A stretch of DNA of 64,000 bases from the NCBI GenBank assembly GCA_028455995.1, contig JABELC010000005.1:3553714-3617713 (forward strand), in the 5' to 3' direction. This document shows positions 50,667-63,250 of the stretch, piece after piece. How positions within the stretch are numbered: the stretch's first letter is position 1; the number at the start of each line of letters is the position of its first letter. This DNA comes from Scleromitrula shiraiana. Its lineage: Eukaryota > Ascomycota > Leotiomycetes > Helotiales > Sclerotiniaceae. The notes beneath the pieces were generated by a model. That model ran no database searches. It saw nothing but the letters and a program-made list of their open reading frames with translations, and was not told where the DNA came from. Both the position numbers and the translations under genes were made by a program.

Positions 50667-52232
50667 CTAAACAGCCATCCTCTCATTATGATGCATCCCC
50701 ACAAATCCATTAGAATCCAACAAACTCTGACTAGCAACGAATGAAAAACCACCAAAAGGATTGTTCTCATTGGCAGATGTTGCACTCCATGGAATACCAT
50801 TATGACTAGTAAGTACAGGACTCAATGAAAGGTCGGTGAATTCTTCTGCAAAGTTCTCTGCAAGTTCTGGATCCGTGATCAATGGCTGAATTGGTGGTTC
50901 ACACTCCCTTTTTGCAAGTTTCGCCCAATCAATTCTTCGGAAGAATCGATGTTTTTTGATCGTTGTCATATCTTTGGGCATATGTGCTCCTAGTCGTTTG
51001 GCTGGTTCCTTTCGAAGAAGTCGAGTCAATAAGTCCTTTGCATCTGGACCAAGGTAGTAAGGTAAGACGAGCTTTTGTTTAACGATCTTTTCTTGTACTT
51101 TGGCATAATTTTGAGCTTGGAATGGTGGGTTTCCAGTTAATAAATCGAAACCAAGAGCACCAAATGACCACCAATCGACTGCCATTCCGTACTTTTGACC
51201 AAGAATAATTTCAGGTGCCATGTAATCGACCGTTCCAAGCATAGAGTCGCATTTATCGTTTTCGTCCACAGCAACTTTACTCAATCCAAAATCCGTAAGT
51301 AGGAGGTGACCTTCAGAATCCAAAAGACAATTTTCTGGCTTGAGATCGCGATAGACAACTCCAAGGTTTCGATGAAGATGTTCCAAAGCCAATACCATTT
51401 CTGCCATATAGAAGGATGCGACTTCTTCAGTGAACATACGTTCTTGTGCCAAATGTGTAAACAATTCTCCTCCTTGAGCATATTCTAGAATCAAGTATAA
51501 TTTCTCATGGTCCTGGAAGGCGTAGAATAACTTGACCACAAAAGGATGTCGATTTACGCTCTCGAGGATATTTCGCTCTGTCTTTGTTTGTTCGATCATT
51601 CTCTTGTGAACCACCAAGGAAGCCTTTTTGAATTGTTTTTGTGCGAATAATCTTCCGGTAGTTTTTTGTTTGACCAAAATGACAGTTCCAAATGTTCCCT
51701 TTCCAAGGCATCGTAAAGATTCGAAGTCGTCCGCCATCATTTTCCTTGCAGCAGTATCTTGCACAAGTCCTCCTTCAATGGCACCAAACATTGGTTCTGC
51801 GCGCACACTTTCGCTGACGAAATCGTTTTCCAAAGGGATTTCGTAACTCGTACTTTCGGATCGTTCGTCGTCGCTGAACTCGCCTGAGGTAGTTGTGCTG
51901 CTTTGTGGCTGTGATTGAAATTGATTGCGCACAAGGGAATTTGACCTAGAATCATTTCCTAGATTCATAGTATCGAGTTGTAATTTCATTTTGCTTATAC
52001 CTCCAACAGTGGGCGAAGCAAATGGTTTCAAAGCAGGGCTGCAATTTGCGCTGACAACATCATTTAATCTGAACCCATTATATTTTGCTGGTGTATTAGA
52101 ACCGTAATCGGAATCTTCATTGTCGGAAGTAGTTGGAGTTTGAAAACCTCGAACGGTATTTGTTGAAGTCATAGTGACAGCAGTTGAAGGTTGTAATTTT
52201 TGGAATTTTTGAGATTTCTGTGATTTATTCAT
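50667..52232 (-). CDS. AGC-family protein kinase, S6K/Psk1-like
   Basis: Single exon, 521 aa. An N-terminal Ser/Thr/Gln-rich region (about 1-165) precedes the kinase domain. Visible motifs: glycine loop GKGTFGTV (about 177), FAQKQF with the ATP-anchoring lysine (about 200), YRDLKPEN catalytic loop (about 293), TDFGLSK (about 314), activation segment DSMLGTVDYMAPE, and VDWWSFGALGFDLLTG. The AGC C-terminal extension follows, with a turn-motif-like LSLSPVL and the hydrophobic motif FGGFSF (about 491-496). In the family these sites are phosphorylated by PDK1 and TORC kinases. There is no C2 or PH domain, so it is closer to S6K/Psk1 than to Sch9 or PKC; that placement is moderate. Its role is probably nutrient-dependent growth signalling. 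Confidence 0.92.
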   Translation of the reverse strand: MNKSQKSQKFQKLQPSTAVTMTSTNTVRGFQTPTTSDNEDSDYGSNTPAKYNGFRLNDVVSANCSPALKPFASPTVGGISKMKLQLDTMNLGNDSRSNSLVRNQFQSQPQSSTTTSGEFSDDERSESTSYEIPLENDFVSESVRAEPMFGAIEGGLVQDTAARKMMADDFESLRCLGKGTFGTVILVKQKTTGRLFAQKQFKKASLVVHKRMIEQTKTERNILESVNRHPFVVKLFYAFQDHEKLYLILEYAQGGELFTHLAQERMFTEEVASFYMAEMVLALEHLHRNLGVVYRDLKPENCLLDSEGHLLLTDFGLSKVAVDENDKCDSMLGTVDYMAPEIILGQKYGMAVDWWSFGALGFDLLTGNPPFQAQNYAKVQEKIVKQKLVLPYYLGPDAKDLLTRLLRKEPAKRLGAHMPKDMTTIKKHRFFRRIDWAKLAKRECEPPIQPLITDPELAENFAEEFTDLSLSPVLTSHNGIPWSATSANENNPFGGFSFVASQSLLDSNGFVGMHHNERMAV

Positions 52233-53102
52233 GGTGCACCTCGTCGACGTTCAGCATCAGATCTAACTTGTGAGCGATAATTTCGATATAACTTTTGGTA
52301 ACTCTTTGATGCGCGCATCAGGTTCTTAACAAGAATAAGAAAAGAATATTCTTCTAAATTATTATTATTATTATTATTTCTTTCGATATGCATTTGCTGA
52401 TTGAGGAATAGAAAAGAATGAGAATTAATATTCTAGGACAGAGTAGAAAGTAAGAGTTGGAAGATAATTGTAAGTTTTTTTTCTTTTTTTTTTTAATTCC
52501 CCAAAGGAGATATTGAAAGGAAGAAGAGAAGAGAAGGGGGAGAAGGGGGAGAAGGAGGAGAAGAAGGATTATTTTTTCCTTGGGGGTGGGGTGTGGGTGG
52601 GAGGTGGATTATTATCTATTTTAGTTTTACGAATAATTTTATTGGATTTGATTGATTGTGGGAGCTGAAAAATGGTGTAGTTTCTACTGTAGAATTTATT
52701 ATACGACTTATTACTTATTAGTAAATTTCCCTAAGGATTTCATGGTTCTATTTCCTTGTTTTTTTTTCCCCTTTACTACTACAACTAATACAACTACTAC
52801 AACTACTACAACTACTACAACTACTAGTACTACCTACTACCTACTACTACTACTACTATTACTACTATTACTAATATTCTCTAAATATTTTAAAGAGACT
52901 AACTTATAATAAGAATACTACTATCGTAAAGATTTCGGTTTCTTACGGCTTTCTTTGTCAGGGCCTTTTTTTTTTTCTCTTTTGCTTGTTCTCATAGCAT
53001 AGGGCGGCTTATTATTAGTCAGATTTCTTCAAGGCTCTATTTGGTATTGGTGTGGGGCTTTCTAGGGTTTGTTTTACTTTGATTTTTCGCAGGGCAACAG
53101 AA
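52233..53102. other. Kinase promoter and CTA-repeat tract
   Basis: Holds the kinase 5' region (ATT repeats near 52358, poly-T near 52480) and a CTACAA/CTACTA triplet tract at about 52776-52872. No gene. Confidence 0.6.
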
Positions 53103-53325
53103 ATGCCTCTTCTTTTTGTTTACAAAAAGAGAGGTTTTATACAAGTCTACTCATTTTTGCTTTTTGGTATAATACAAGGGTGATTTTACTAGTGTTTTAG
53201 AAGAATCTTAGCATTTTTTTAAAATAAATAATTGATTAAAATCGATATTTTAAAATAGTTGATTAGATAAAATTTAAGTTTTTAAATAAGCTTTTTAAAA
53301 TATGTGATTTAACATATAATTCAAA

Positions 53326-53525
<200 letters not shown>

Positions 53526-54599
53526 ATATTTATTGAAATTAAATATTAAATTTTAAATTTTAAATATTAAATATTAATTTTTAATTAAAGAATAATGAAT
53601 ATATAAAAAGAATATTAATTTAAATAATTTTATAATTATAAATATCATTTATTTTTTTTGAATTTTTAATATATTAATAAAAAGAATATTAATTAAAAAA
53701 ATAAAGATTTTTTATATAAATTATATATATTAATAATGAATCAATTATTAAAAAGCTTTTTTTAATAAAAATATATAATTTATAAAAATAATGTATAATT
53801 TTAATTATTAATTAATTTAATAATTATATATTAATAATATATTAATATTAATTATATATATAAAACAATAAAAAATATATCAATAAATAAAATTTAATTA
53901 AATGATTTTGATAATAGAATTTTTATTATTATATAATTTTATTTGTATTATTTTTATAAATTTAAAATATAAAAAGAATATTATTTATTTATAATATTTA
54001 ATATAAAAAGTTATATAAAGTAATTTTATTATATAATATTTTGGAGGAAATTCTTCTTTTAAGTTATATATTATATAATATTAATAATTATAAAAGAAAA
54101 TATTATTTAATAATAAAATGAATTAATTTAATTAAAATTTATATTAATATATTAATATATATTAAGAAATAATAATATATAATGATAATTTAATAAAATG
54201 AATAAATTATTTAAAAAAAATTAAAATATAATATTATTAATAAATAATATATAAAATTATAAAGATTATATTAAAAAATATATAAAAACAACATTTAATA
54301 ATATTTAATAATATTGAATAATATTAAATAATATTAAATAATATTAAATAATTTTAAATTAATAAAGAATATTCAAAATAATAAAAGAATGAATATTAAA
54401 TATATTAATATTATTTATTAAAAGAATTAAATCTTATATTAAAATTTTCAAAATTTTCGAAAAAAATAAAAAAATAAAAATAAAAACAAAAATAAAAAAA
54501 AAATAAAAAAAATAAAAGAAATAAGAGAAATAAAAAAGAATAAAAATAAATAGAAAAGAAATTAAAAAAAATTAAAATAAAAAAATAAAGCAAAATTAA

Positions 54600-55150
54600 A
54601 ATAAAAAAAAATAAAATAAAATAATAAAAATAAAAGTAAAAATAAAATAAAATAAAATAAAAATAAAAATGAAAAGAAATAAATAAAATAAAGTAAAATA
54701 AAATAAAATAAAATAAAATAAAATAAAATAAAATAAAGTAAAATAAAATGAAATAAAATAAAATAAAATAAAATAAAATAAAATAAAATAAAATAAAATA
54801 AAATAAAATAAAATAAAATAAATAAATAAAATAAAATAAAATAAAATAAAATAAAATAAAATAAAATAAAATAAAATAAAATAAAATAAAATAAATAAAT
54901 AAAATAAAATAAAATAAAATAAAATAAATAAAATAAAATAAAATAAAATAAAATAAAATAAAATAAAATAAAATAAAATAAAATAAAATAAAATAAAATA
55001 AAATAAAATAAAATAAAATAAAATAAAATAAAATAAAATAAATAAATAAAATAAAATAAAATAAAATAAAATAAAATAAAATAAAATAAAATAAATAAAA
55101 TAAAATAAAATAAAATAAAATAAAATAAAATAAAATAAAATAAATAAAAG
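54600..55150 (+). repeat. (TAAAA)n pentanucleotide array, about 0.5 kb
   Basis: Roughly 100 copies of AAAAT/TAAAA with occasional TAAA interruptions at intervals of tens of units. It is the core of the AT block. Read on the minus strand it gives a spurious 200-codon Phe/Leu/Ile/Tyr frame. Confidence 0.95.
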
Positions 55151-55379
55151 TAAAAGTAAAATAAAGGAAATATTAAAAAAATATATAATTAATAACAACT
55201 TTGATATTATAAAGAAATAAAAATATCAAAATTAAAATTAATAATTCTTTATAAAAAAGTAGAATTTAAAAGTTTAAATTTATTTTACTAAATAATAAAA
55301 AAAATATAAAAAAGATTTTAATTATATTAATAAAAGTTTTATATTATTTCTTAATAATAAGAAATATAAAGTTTTTCTA

Positions 55380-55500
55380 AAAAAAATAAAAAAATCAAAT
55401 AAAAAAAATAAAAAAAATAAAAAAAATAAAAAAAATAAAAAAAATAAAAAAAATAAAAAAAATAAAAGAAAAATAAAAAAAATAAAAAAAATAAAGAAAA
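55380..55500 (+). repeat. (TAAAAAA)n heptanucleotide array
   Basis: About a dozen AAATAAA-type 7-bp units with few variants, inside the AT block. Confidence 0.85.
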
Positions 55501-56264
55501 TAAAAAGAAAATATAAAGAAAGAATAAAGAAAGAATAAATCAAAATAAAATAAAATAAAATAAAAATAAAAATAAAAAGAATATTAAAAGAAATATGAAA
55601 TTAAAAAAAATTTAATATTATAAAGAAATAAAATTATTAAAATTAAAATTAATAATCTTTTTATAAAAAAATAAAATTCAAAAAATTAAGTTTATATTAA
55701 TAATTATTTAAAAAATTAAAAAAAGTTTTAATTATATTAATAATAATAATTATAAAGTATTTTTAAAATAAATTTATATTAATATAAAAATTAAATAAAA
55801 TTTGAATTATTATTAAATAAAGAAAATTAAAATAATAATAATAACAATAATAATAATAATAATAATAAATATAAATATAAATATAAATGTAAAAATAAAT
55901 ATAAATATAAATAATAAATTATAAAAAATATATAAATTATTGAATATTATTAAAAAAGTTTAATAATATAATTTATTTCTTGAATTCTAATTCTAAAATT
56001 ATTTTGATATATTAAATATAAATTCAAAATATATAAGAATATTAATATTTAAAATATTAATAATATAAAAGAAAATATTAATAATTCGAATATTAATATT
56101 TAAAATATCAATAATATAAAAAATATATGAATTTTTCAAATATTAATTTTTAAAATATTAATATTGAAAATATAAATAATATTAATATTTAAAATATTAA
56201 TAATATAAAAAGAAATATTAATTTTTAAAATATTAATATTCAAAATATCAATAATATAAAAGAA

Positions 56265-56392
56265 ATATTAATTTTTAAAATATTAATAATTAAAATATTA
56301 ATAATTAAAATATTAATAATTAAAATATTAATAATTAAAATATTAATAATTAAAATATTAATAATTAAAATATTAATAATTAAATATTAATA
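56265..56392 (+). repeat. 15-bp array in AT block
   Basis: About eight units close to ATTAATAATTAAAAT in tandem. Looser ATTAATATTTAAAAT-type copies precede it from about 56030. Confidence 0.85.
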
Positions 56393-56844
56393 ATATGAAA
56401 AAAATATTAATTTTTAAAATATCAATAATATAAAAAGAAATATTAATAATTTTAAATTAAAAAGAATTCAATTATATAATATCTTCTTAAAAAGAATTAA
56501 TTTAAATATAGTATAATATAAAATAAATATAATTATATTATTAAAATTTTTAATTTAAAATTAAATAATAATAAAAATTATAATCATCTTTATATTATAA
56601 TTAAATAAAATTTATATTATTCATTTTTTTTTATAATATAATAATTTTTTAAATTCATATTAATTTAAATAAAAAGAATTAATTATAATATTTAAAATAT
56701 TATTATATTAATTAAAATTATAAATAAATTTTTTCAAAATTAAAATATTTATATTTATTATTAATAATCTAAATATTTTCTTATATTATTAAAATAAAAG
56801 ATCATAAAGAAGAGGCGGCGTGTCAGGGGACCTGACCCGATATT

Positions 56845-58588
56845 TAACTGAATACATACACCCTTGACATCTGACTGCATGATACTACGGGCATAGCTCA
56901 TTCAATCTTCTTCGAGTCTTACAATCAGTCTGGTCTTCTTTCATATCCGTCGTCATCTAGACACTTTCTTCCAAAGAAAATTACAATACTATTGTTTATA
57001 AACTTTCTGCAAATTTCCAACCCACCGGTTGACCTGCGTTGACGATGCAAGCACAGTGACGCAAATTTCTGCATCTGCTGTGATGTGTAACCAACCGTCT
57101 ACGGAAGTAACCTGTGCTTCAATTTACCTTTTACCTTCTAACACATCTGGAACATGGTCACAGTAATTCTTTTGGTACTTGCACATGCTTAGGTAGTCAT
57201 TTATGCATAATCATTGGATGCCGACTCCTTTTCTAGAACTCACCTACTCTTATGATTTTTATACTTCAGGTTAAACCTGACAAATTAACATGGAAGGTCG
57301 GAAATATATCTACAGCTGGTTCTTTATATGTGTAGGTCTGATTTATTACTCCTGTTTAATATCAAAAGAGACTAAGAAAGAGAACGGGTCGCATCGAGTG
57401 TGAAGGGTAAGAAATTTAGCTTGACGCGTCTATCCGATATGAAATTGCAGCCAAGATAAATTCTCGATCATCCAACCGGAATATCGGTGAATATTTGCAT
57501 CATCACAGCATGCACAAATCGCAAAGTCGAGGAGACGGATGTTTACTTCCACCATTTCGAACCCACTACTATTGCCGATTTTGGAATATTCAAGAACGAT
57601 GGAACCATTCGAACCAACATACACAATCATTTGCCTTTCCGACTACTTCCTCTCGGCATCAATTTTTTACAATCTATGTCTGATGAGAGGAAAGTCTTGA
57701 AAACCCTTTAACAGACTCTAAGGCCGGTGCAAACGCCTCCACTAGATTGTTGACATAATCGATTGATATCTTTGACAACTGTCAGTTAAGATAATATCTG
57801 CCCATCCTTTATAATGATGCCTCATCTCGAACAATATGCCGATTGCGCTTTTTCGCATTTAACATATATTAATATCGACAAGCTCATACAGAACTATACT
57901 ATTTTAATTCTCATTTATATGGCCTGTATCCTTCTTTGCTACACTCCTGAGTTCCAAAGAACCAGTGACCACATCTACAATTATACTATTTCTTCCTTGG
58001 ACTCTCTCGTTCATCTCGTTGAATCCTTTGCAAGCTTGTTATATATCCCTTGGGAAGATAAGTTATGTGATGCTTCGATTACAAGTGTTACTTCTTGTTC
58101 ACCAATCATATCTGAATCTGTAGCAAGTTCTATATGGCAGCTGGATATATGACATTGGTTGTTTTTCTAGACTTGGATGTGACCCTTTTCTAATGATGTA
58201 TCCTTTCGTTTGAATCAAATGCTTTCCTTGTAAATTTAGAGAGAGAAGCTATTGTCATATTTCGTTTACCCTTCCTTTCCATTAGCTCATGTCATTGAGA
58301 TAAGATGAAGCCGATGAGTGATTGAAGATTAATAAAGTCAAAGATAATAGTTATGTTTTTGTATGTCTGGAATGTTAAGTTCTAGATAGTGGAGATCTGG
58401 CATCCAATCTAGCGGCGCTGCCAATGCGGGGAAATGGATGTGGGGTTCTCGTGACATGTAGTATTGAAATATATCAATGTCACATTCAAATCGAGGACGA
58501 TTGAATAATTACTTCTCTAATATGTGATTATGAAATACATAGATATGTACAAAAAAACCTCGCCTCCAACTCCATATCCATATTCAAT
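56845..58588. other. Unique sequence between AT block and hydrolase gene
   Basis: Composition returns to normal abruptly at the element border. One ATG-started frame at 57814-58152 (112 codons) with a hydrophobic segment LILIYMACILLCY could be a small gene, but nothing else supports it. Confidence 0.4.
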
Positions 58589-59688
58589 TCAATACAAGTA
58601 ACCTTTACCTTCATTTATCTCACCTTGAAGTTGGAGAAACGTTTCCTTGTCGTGACCTGGTATCACTCGACCTTTGGTGGTCGCCTCTAGCCTCTTCAAT
58701 CGTTGAGTACTTTGGAACCAGGCTGGATGATCACTATGTGTGACGTTAGTGACCACTCAATGATTGCTATCTGACATATTCTTACCGTGCAAGCCATCCT
58801 TGTGGTACTCCATCTCTCCACTATTCAAATTTGTCAGTCGCGCACGCAATTAATCATCAATTGATTGGACTTACGTTCTCAATAACGTGACAATGATCAC
58901 TGATGAAGAAAAATGTTCCTGTCTCGGGAAGGTTGATTTGCATACCAACCAAACCATCGGTGTGACCTGGGAGGTGGTGAAGTGTGATTCCTTGACAAAA
59001 ATCTACTGTTCGCTCATCGAAAGTCTTCCAATTCAAGGACAACTTGGCTGACTTTAGTATTCGATACTCGTCTGAATAGATCAACTTACATCCATATAAT
59101 GCTTCAAATAAACTCCAACATCTGCTCCTGTAGCAACGGACCAAAATGCTGATCGTAATTCCTTATCATGAACCCAGATTTCAATATCTTTACGATCTAG
59201 AAATTGATCCAATCCTCCAGCATGATCTAAATGCATATGTCCTAATATACTATATGTAATATCAGCTTCTTGTAATCCTGGCCTCCTCGGGATACATACA
59301 TCTTCTTTACATCTTCCAACTTATGACCAGTGGCTTCGATGGCAGCTTTCAATTCATGTCTCGGCTCATATCTTACCCTAGCAAATACATCTATAACTTG
59401 AGGTCCCCAAACAGTTGGATAATCAACACCACAACCTGTCTCCCATAAAATTACACCTTCATGAGGATGATCAATCAACACACAATACATAGGTAACTCT
59501 CTTCGTTTGTTGACGAACTTCTCTCCCTCTGTGGACTTCAATGATGTGTTTCCTCCTCGAGTTACGAACCCCTCATCACATTCGAGCCACCCAACTTCGA
59601 GAAGATAGGCACGAGTCCCGACAGGACATACATTTGAGATGTGGCCAGGAACTGCTCCTGAATCTAATGCTCGTTGAATTCCTGCCAT
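58589..59688 (-). CDS. Metallo-beta-lactamase-fold hydrolase (lactonase-like)
   Basis: Five exons: 59688-59300, 59249-59090, 59042-58875, 58820-58786 and 58733-58589, 298 aa. The first intron (50 bp, GTATGT, GCTGATA branch, TAG) splits the metal-binding region; splicing gives KKIILGHMHLDHAGG with ligands H134, H136, D138 and H139. Further ligands are H210 in LPGHTDG, D232 in ISDHCH, and the final VIPGHD histidine. The order and spacing resemble N-acyl-homoserine lactonases and fungal lactone/lactam hydrolases, but specificity cannot be read from sequence. There is no signal peptide, so it is probably cytosolic. It is divergent from the alcohol dehydrogenase 0.6 kb away. It looks intact despite its subtelomeric position. 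Confidence 0.88.
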
Positions 59689-60322
59689 ATTTTTCGGATT
59701 GCTTGTTATATATTGTTGGAGTTCTTTGGTGGGTGGAGGTTTAATGATGTTTGTAGAAATACAACTTTTACAATACAGATGAGGTCTAACACGGGGGTAT
59801 TACCCCATACTACTATACTATTGATTTCATAACTCCGCATCAACGGAGTTTCCTAATTTAACAGTCCAACTTGGCCCCAATACGGTACAAAATACAAAAT
59901 ATTGGCTCTAATCATCCTGGTGGTACGAAGCTTGTACTCCTACTGGCCGTTCCATCAACATAGCTCAAGCCAACCTCTAAATTCCGCACCAAATGACTTC
60001 TTTTATACTTTTCCGGGCTGTGATCGGCAATTATTATATTTTAGTATGTAATACCAAAAAAAAATTACCCCTCTTCAACGCTTCCCCGCAATTCTTGGCC
60101 CCAATCGAATCATCTCCTTTTTTCCCTCGGTATTTACACCTTCGTTGCAGTATCGTATTTGATCCTTCATTAAGTGCCTAGCATTCCGCGTATTCCGTGA
60201 AAAGATTACACTGGGATTCTTTTTATATCATATCTGCATGTTGGAGGTTTGTATGTCACTTGCTTGCATACAGTACTACCTTAGTTTTATTCGAGATTTA
60301 TCATTGCATTGGAGATATAAAC
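59689..60322. promoter_or_regulatory. Shared divergent promoter of hydrolase and dehydrogenase
   Basis: 634 bp between the two ATGs. Short enough for co-regulation; no specific operator was recognised. Confidence 0.5.
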
Positions 60323-61560
60323 ATGTCCAAGGAAACAATGAAAGCGGTCGTTTTTCATGGCAAGCTCGATGTTAGAATTGAGGATCGTCCGGTTCCTAAG
60401 ATTCAGGATCCAAAAGATATAATTATTAAAGTTCGATATTCGGCATTATGTGGCAGGTAATTTATCCATCCCCATGTTGGTTGTATTATGTATGTACGAG
60501 GAATATTACTAATACCTTGAGCAGCGAACTCCACGTATTCCGTGGTCATCAACCCTCCAAAACGGGATTCATCATGGGCCATGAAACGACGGGTGAAATA
60601 GTCGAATTGGGATCAGATGTTAAAACTCATCAGGAGGGTGATCACGTCGTCATGCCATTTACCGCATCGTGTGGAGAATGCTTTTACTGTGCCAGAGGGT
60701 ATTCATCCCGTTGTGAGAAATGCTTGCTGTTTGGTTGTCCATTGATGGATGGTGGTCAGGCTGAATACATGCGTGTTCCGATGGCGGATGTCACCGCTGT
60801 GAAAGCTCCAGAGGGAATCGATGAGAAGAAATTGGTTTTAATGGCTGATATTTTCCCTACGGGATACTTCGCGGCAAAAAATGCTTTCAATGGACTTGCT
60901 CAGGATACCATCAGTCAAAGTGTAGTTGTGCTGATTGGATGTGGACCGGTAGGACTTTGTGCTTTGATTAATGCTTTGGAATATAAACCAAAAGTTGTCA
61001 TCGCAATTGATAGAGTGGAGAGTCGATTGGAGTTGGCGAGAAAATTGGGAGCGGAGGCTTGGAATGATCAGACTGATAAGGAGGGGTTGATTAAGAGAGT
61101 CAAGGAGTTGACGAATGGAAGGGGAGCGGATTGTGTGATTGAGGGGGTGGGTCATGCTGATGCGTTGAGGACGGGATTTGATCTTCTGAGACCTTGGGGA
61201 AATATTTCTAGTTTTGGTTCGTCTACTTATTATTTGACACTTGGTGTTTCGTACTGATTATGTTACAGGAGTTCAACAAGATGAGATACCATGGACTGGT
61301 AATGAAGCATATGGAAAGAACCTCAAGATTCAAATGGGAAGATGTCCGGTACGCAGTGTATTCCCCGAGGCATTGGAGATGTTGAAGAAGAAACAACATT
61401 TATTGGAGTCTGTGTTCCCATCTCTCTATCACTTTGATAGTCGCTAATATTGTATAGTTTTATGACGGATAAAATCATGCCAATGAGTCAGGCTATTGAA
61501 GGATATGATATTTTCAATAAGATGCAGGTCCATAAGGTTATTTTTGAGCCAGAGCATTAG
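60323..61560 (+). CDS. Zinc-dependent alcohol dehydrogenase (MDR family)
   Basis: Four exons: 60323-60456, 60525-61216, 61269-61407 and 61458-61560, 355 aa. Catalytic zinc residues: C43 in ALCGSELH (joined across intron 1) and H64-E65 in GHETTGE. Structural zinc cysteines are C94, C97, C100 and C108. The NAD(P) site is LIGCGPVGLCALINA, followed by AIDRVESRLELARKLGA with an Asp that favours NAD. The C-terminal MTDKIMPMSQAIEGYDIF is typical of the class that includes glutathione-independent formaldehyde and sorbitol-like dehydrogenases. The third intron uses an unusual GTCTGT donor, which I chose because it alone keeps the frame (GA+T) with a CTAAT branch site and TAG acceptor. Possible partner of the divergent hydrolase. 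Confidence 0.9.
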
Positions 61561-61829
61561 AGTCGTAATTTTTGTATTGTATATCCTTGACATGTTGGAT
61601 TGGTAACTTAAGTTATATGTATCATTATAAGATTAGAATACTTAGCGTATGATTCAATCATGTAAATTTGGAGATGTTGTAGAGTCGGTCATACAGAAGC
61701 GTATGAGGTTTATTTTGGGCAGAATTAAGATATTATAAAATCTATTATTTTTCTATATTTATTAATATTTATGATACAATTTCTTTGAATAGAAATATTT
61801 ATTGAAAGATATTTTATTAATTAAAGCAT

Positions 61830-63250
61830 TTCAGGGTCGACTTACTAAGAGAAGAGATGCGAGTAAGAAAATATTGATAACATGTTTTTTCGAAGAACTT
61901 CCAGTAACTGGAGCGGGAGAGGTAAGTTATGAATCAGAACTTGAAGGCATTGTTTCACAATTTTAACACAGTAGGTTATACCTAAGTATTCCGCAATTCT
62001 TCCTGCGTATCCAGCCTATGGGATTGGAGCTAATCACATGGTACGTCGCTCCCGTTACGCTTTCAGTTTTGTTATACATTCTCATCCAAACTAGGATATG
62101 ACCAAATTCAATTCTATCACGAGCGCTGGTTTTGAGACCGTGGAAGGCGAAATTTTCAAATGGATCAAGGAGCTTCGATCGCAATCTCGACTTGAACATG
62201 ATCCTCGAGAAGGTTAGGAGGAACACTCACACTCAAACCCTCTTCCTAAAATGTGGTATATTTTCTCAATAGCTTGGACTTTGCAGACATTTCCAACCGA
62301 CAAAATAGCATTGAAATGGCACATTAAGAAACTCTTCATTGGATTTGGACTTGGGAAAAAGTGAAATTCAAACCCTGGCTTCGTACTGGTCTGGGTATCT
62401 TTTGGGTCCCATGAAAGGCAGGTTCTGCAAAGTCGACAATCATGAAACGTCTTACAGATGACCCTCAATTATTTAGTGAGTTACGGCAACTGGAACAGTC
62501 ATCAAAATACCCACCAGACGTGGTTATCGCATCTTGCTTTCTTGACTATAAGGGCAGTTCCCTGGCAAAATCAGTTGAAGGAATGCTTCGAGTACTTCTT
62601 CGCCAAGTTGTAACTATTCGACCAGGGCTATTTCGCCGCGTGGAGTCCTTTGCCAGAGCGTTGAAAATCACAGACCATGGAATTCAATGGACATTGCGTA
62701 ATCTGCTAAAGATAATACTAAATTCTCAACAAATCAGATTCTTCTTCTTGGTAGATGCTCTTGATGAGTACAAAAGAGAAGATGAAATCTTTGCGGATGT
62801 ATTCACCGCGATCTCTCTCTCATGCAAATCCAATTTACAGTTTTGTGTTTCTAGCCGTACATGTATCAATTTCCTAGAGAAATTTGAATCTTGTAGCAAG
62901 CTTCGGATGAAATATGAAATCGAGAATGATTTTAGGAGTTATACGAAGATTACCTTTCAGAGCTACATTGATCGACACAATAATCGATACTGATACTTAG
63001 TTGATGATATAGTATCAAATGCTCAAGGGCTCTTTATCTGGGTAAAGCTTGCATGTAATGAGATTCTTCGAGCAGCTAAGCGTGGTAAAGAAACATCTCA
63101 GCTACAAAATCGATTGAATGTCTATGTTTCAAGATCTAATTGAATTTTATTAAAGAATATTGGTTGAATTGGATGTTAACGATCGAGATGAGGCATAGGC
63201 TATGCTTTCAATCGTCATGGAGTCTCTATAGTCATTGACCCCTGTTCAAT
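61830..63250 (+). pseudogene. Decayed NLR-type gene (hydrolase-like N-terminus plus NACHT)
   Basis: The preserved order is typical of fungal STAND/NLR proteins. CFFEELPVTGAGE (near 61880-61921) is followed by a sound intron (61922-61974), VIPKYSAILPAYPAYGIGANHM, a second sound intron (62041-62094) and DMTKFNSITSAGFETVEGEI: the end of a SesB-like alpha/beta hydrolase domain. Then SNRQNSIEMAH leads into the NACHT domain, but with an in-frame TAA at 62325-62327 and a TGA at 62412-62414 just before the Walker A, which reads KAGSAKST (62415-62438; consensus GKAGSGKST). Walker B is FFLVDALDEY. VDDIVSNAQGLFIWVKLACNEIL follows a further stop near 62991. The 5' half of the hydrolase domain is missing. 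No functional product is expected. Such genes act in non-self recognition and cell death when intact. Confidence 0.85.

Noticed and set aside
54596..55198. 200-codon minus-strand frame rich in Phe, Leu, Ile and Tyr
   Set aside because: It is the translation of the (TAAAA)n array and has no sequence complexity.
57814..58152. 112-codon frame with a hydrophobic segment
   Set aside because: ATG-started and intact, but no motif, neighbour or splice evidence supports it; noted only within the intergenic entry.
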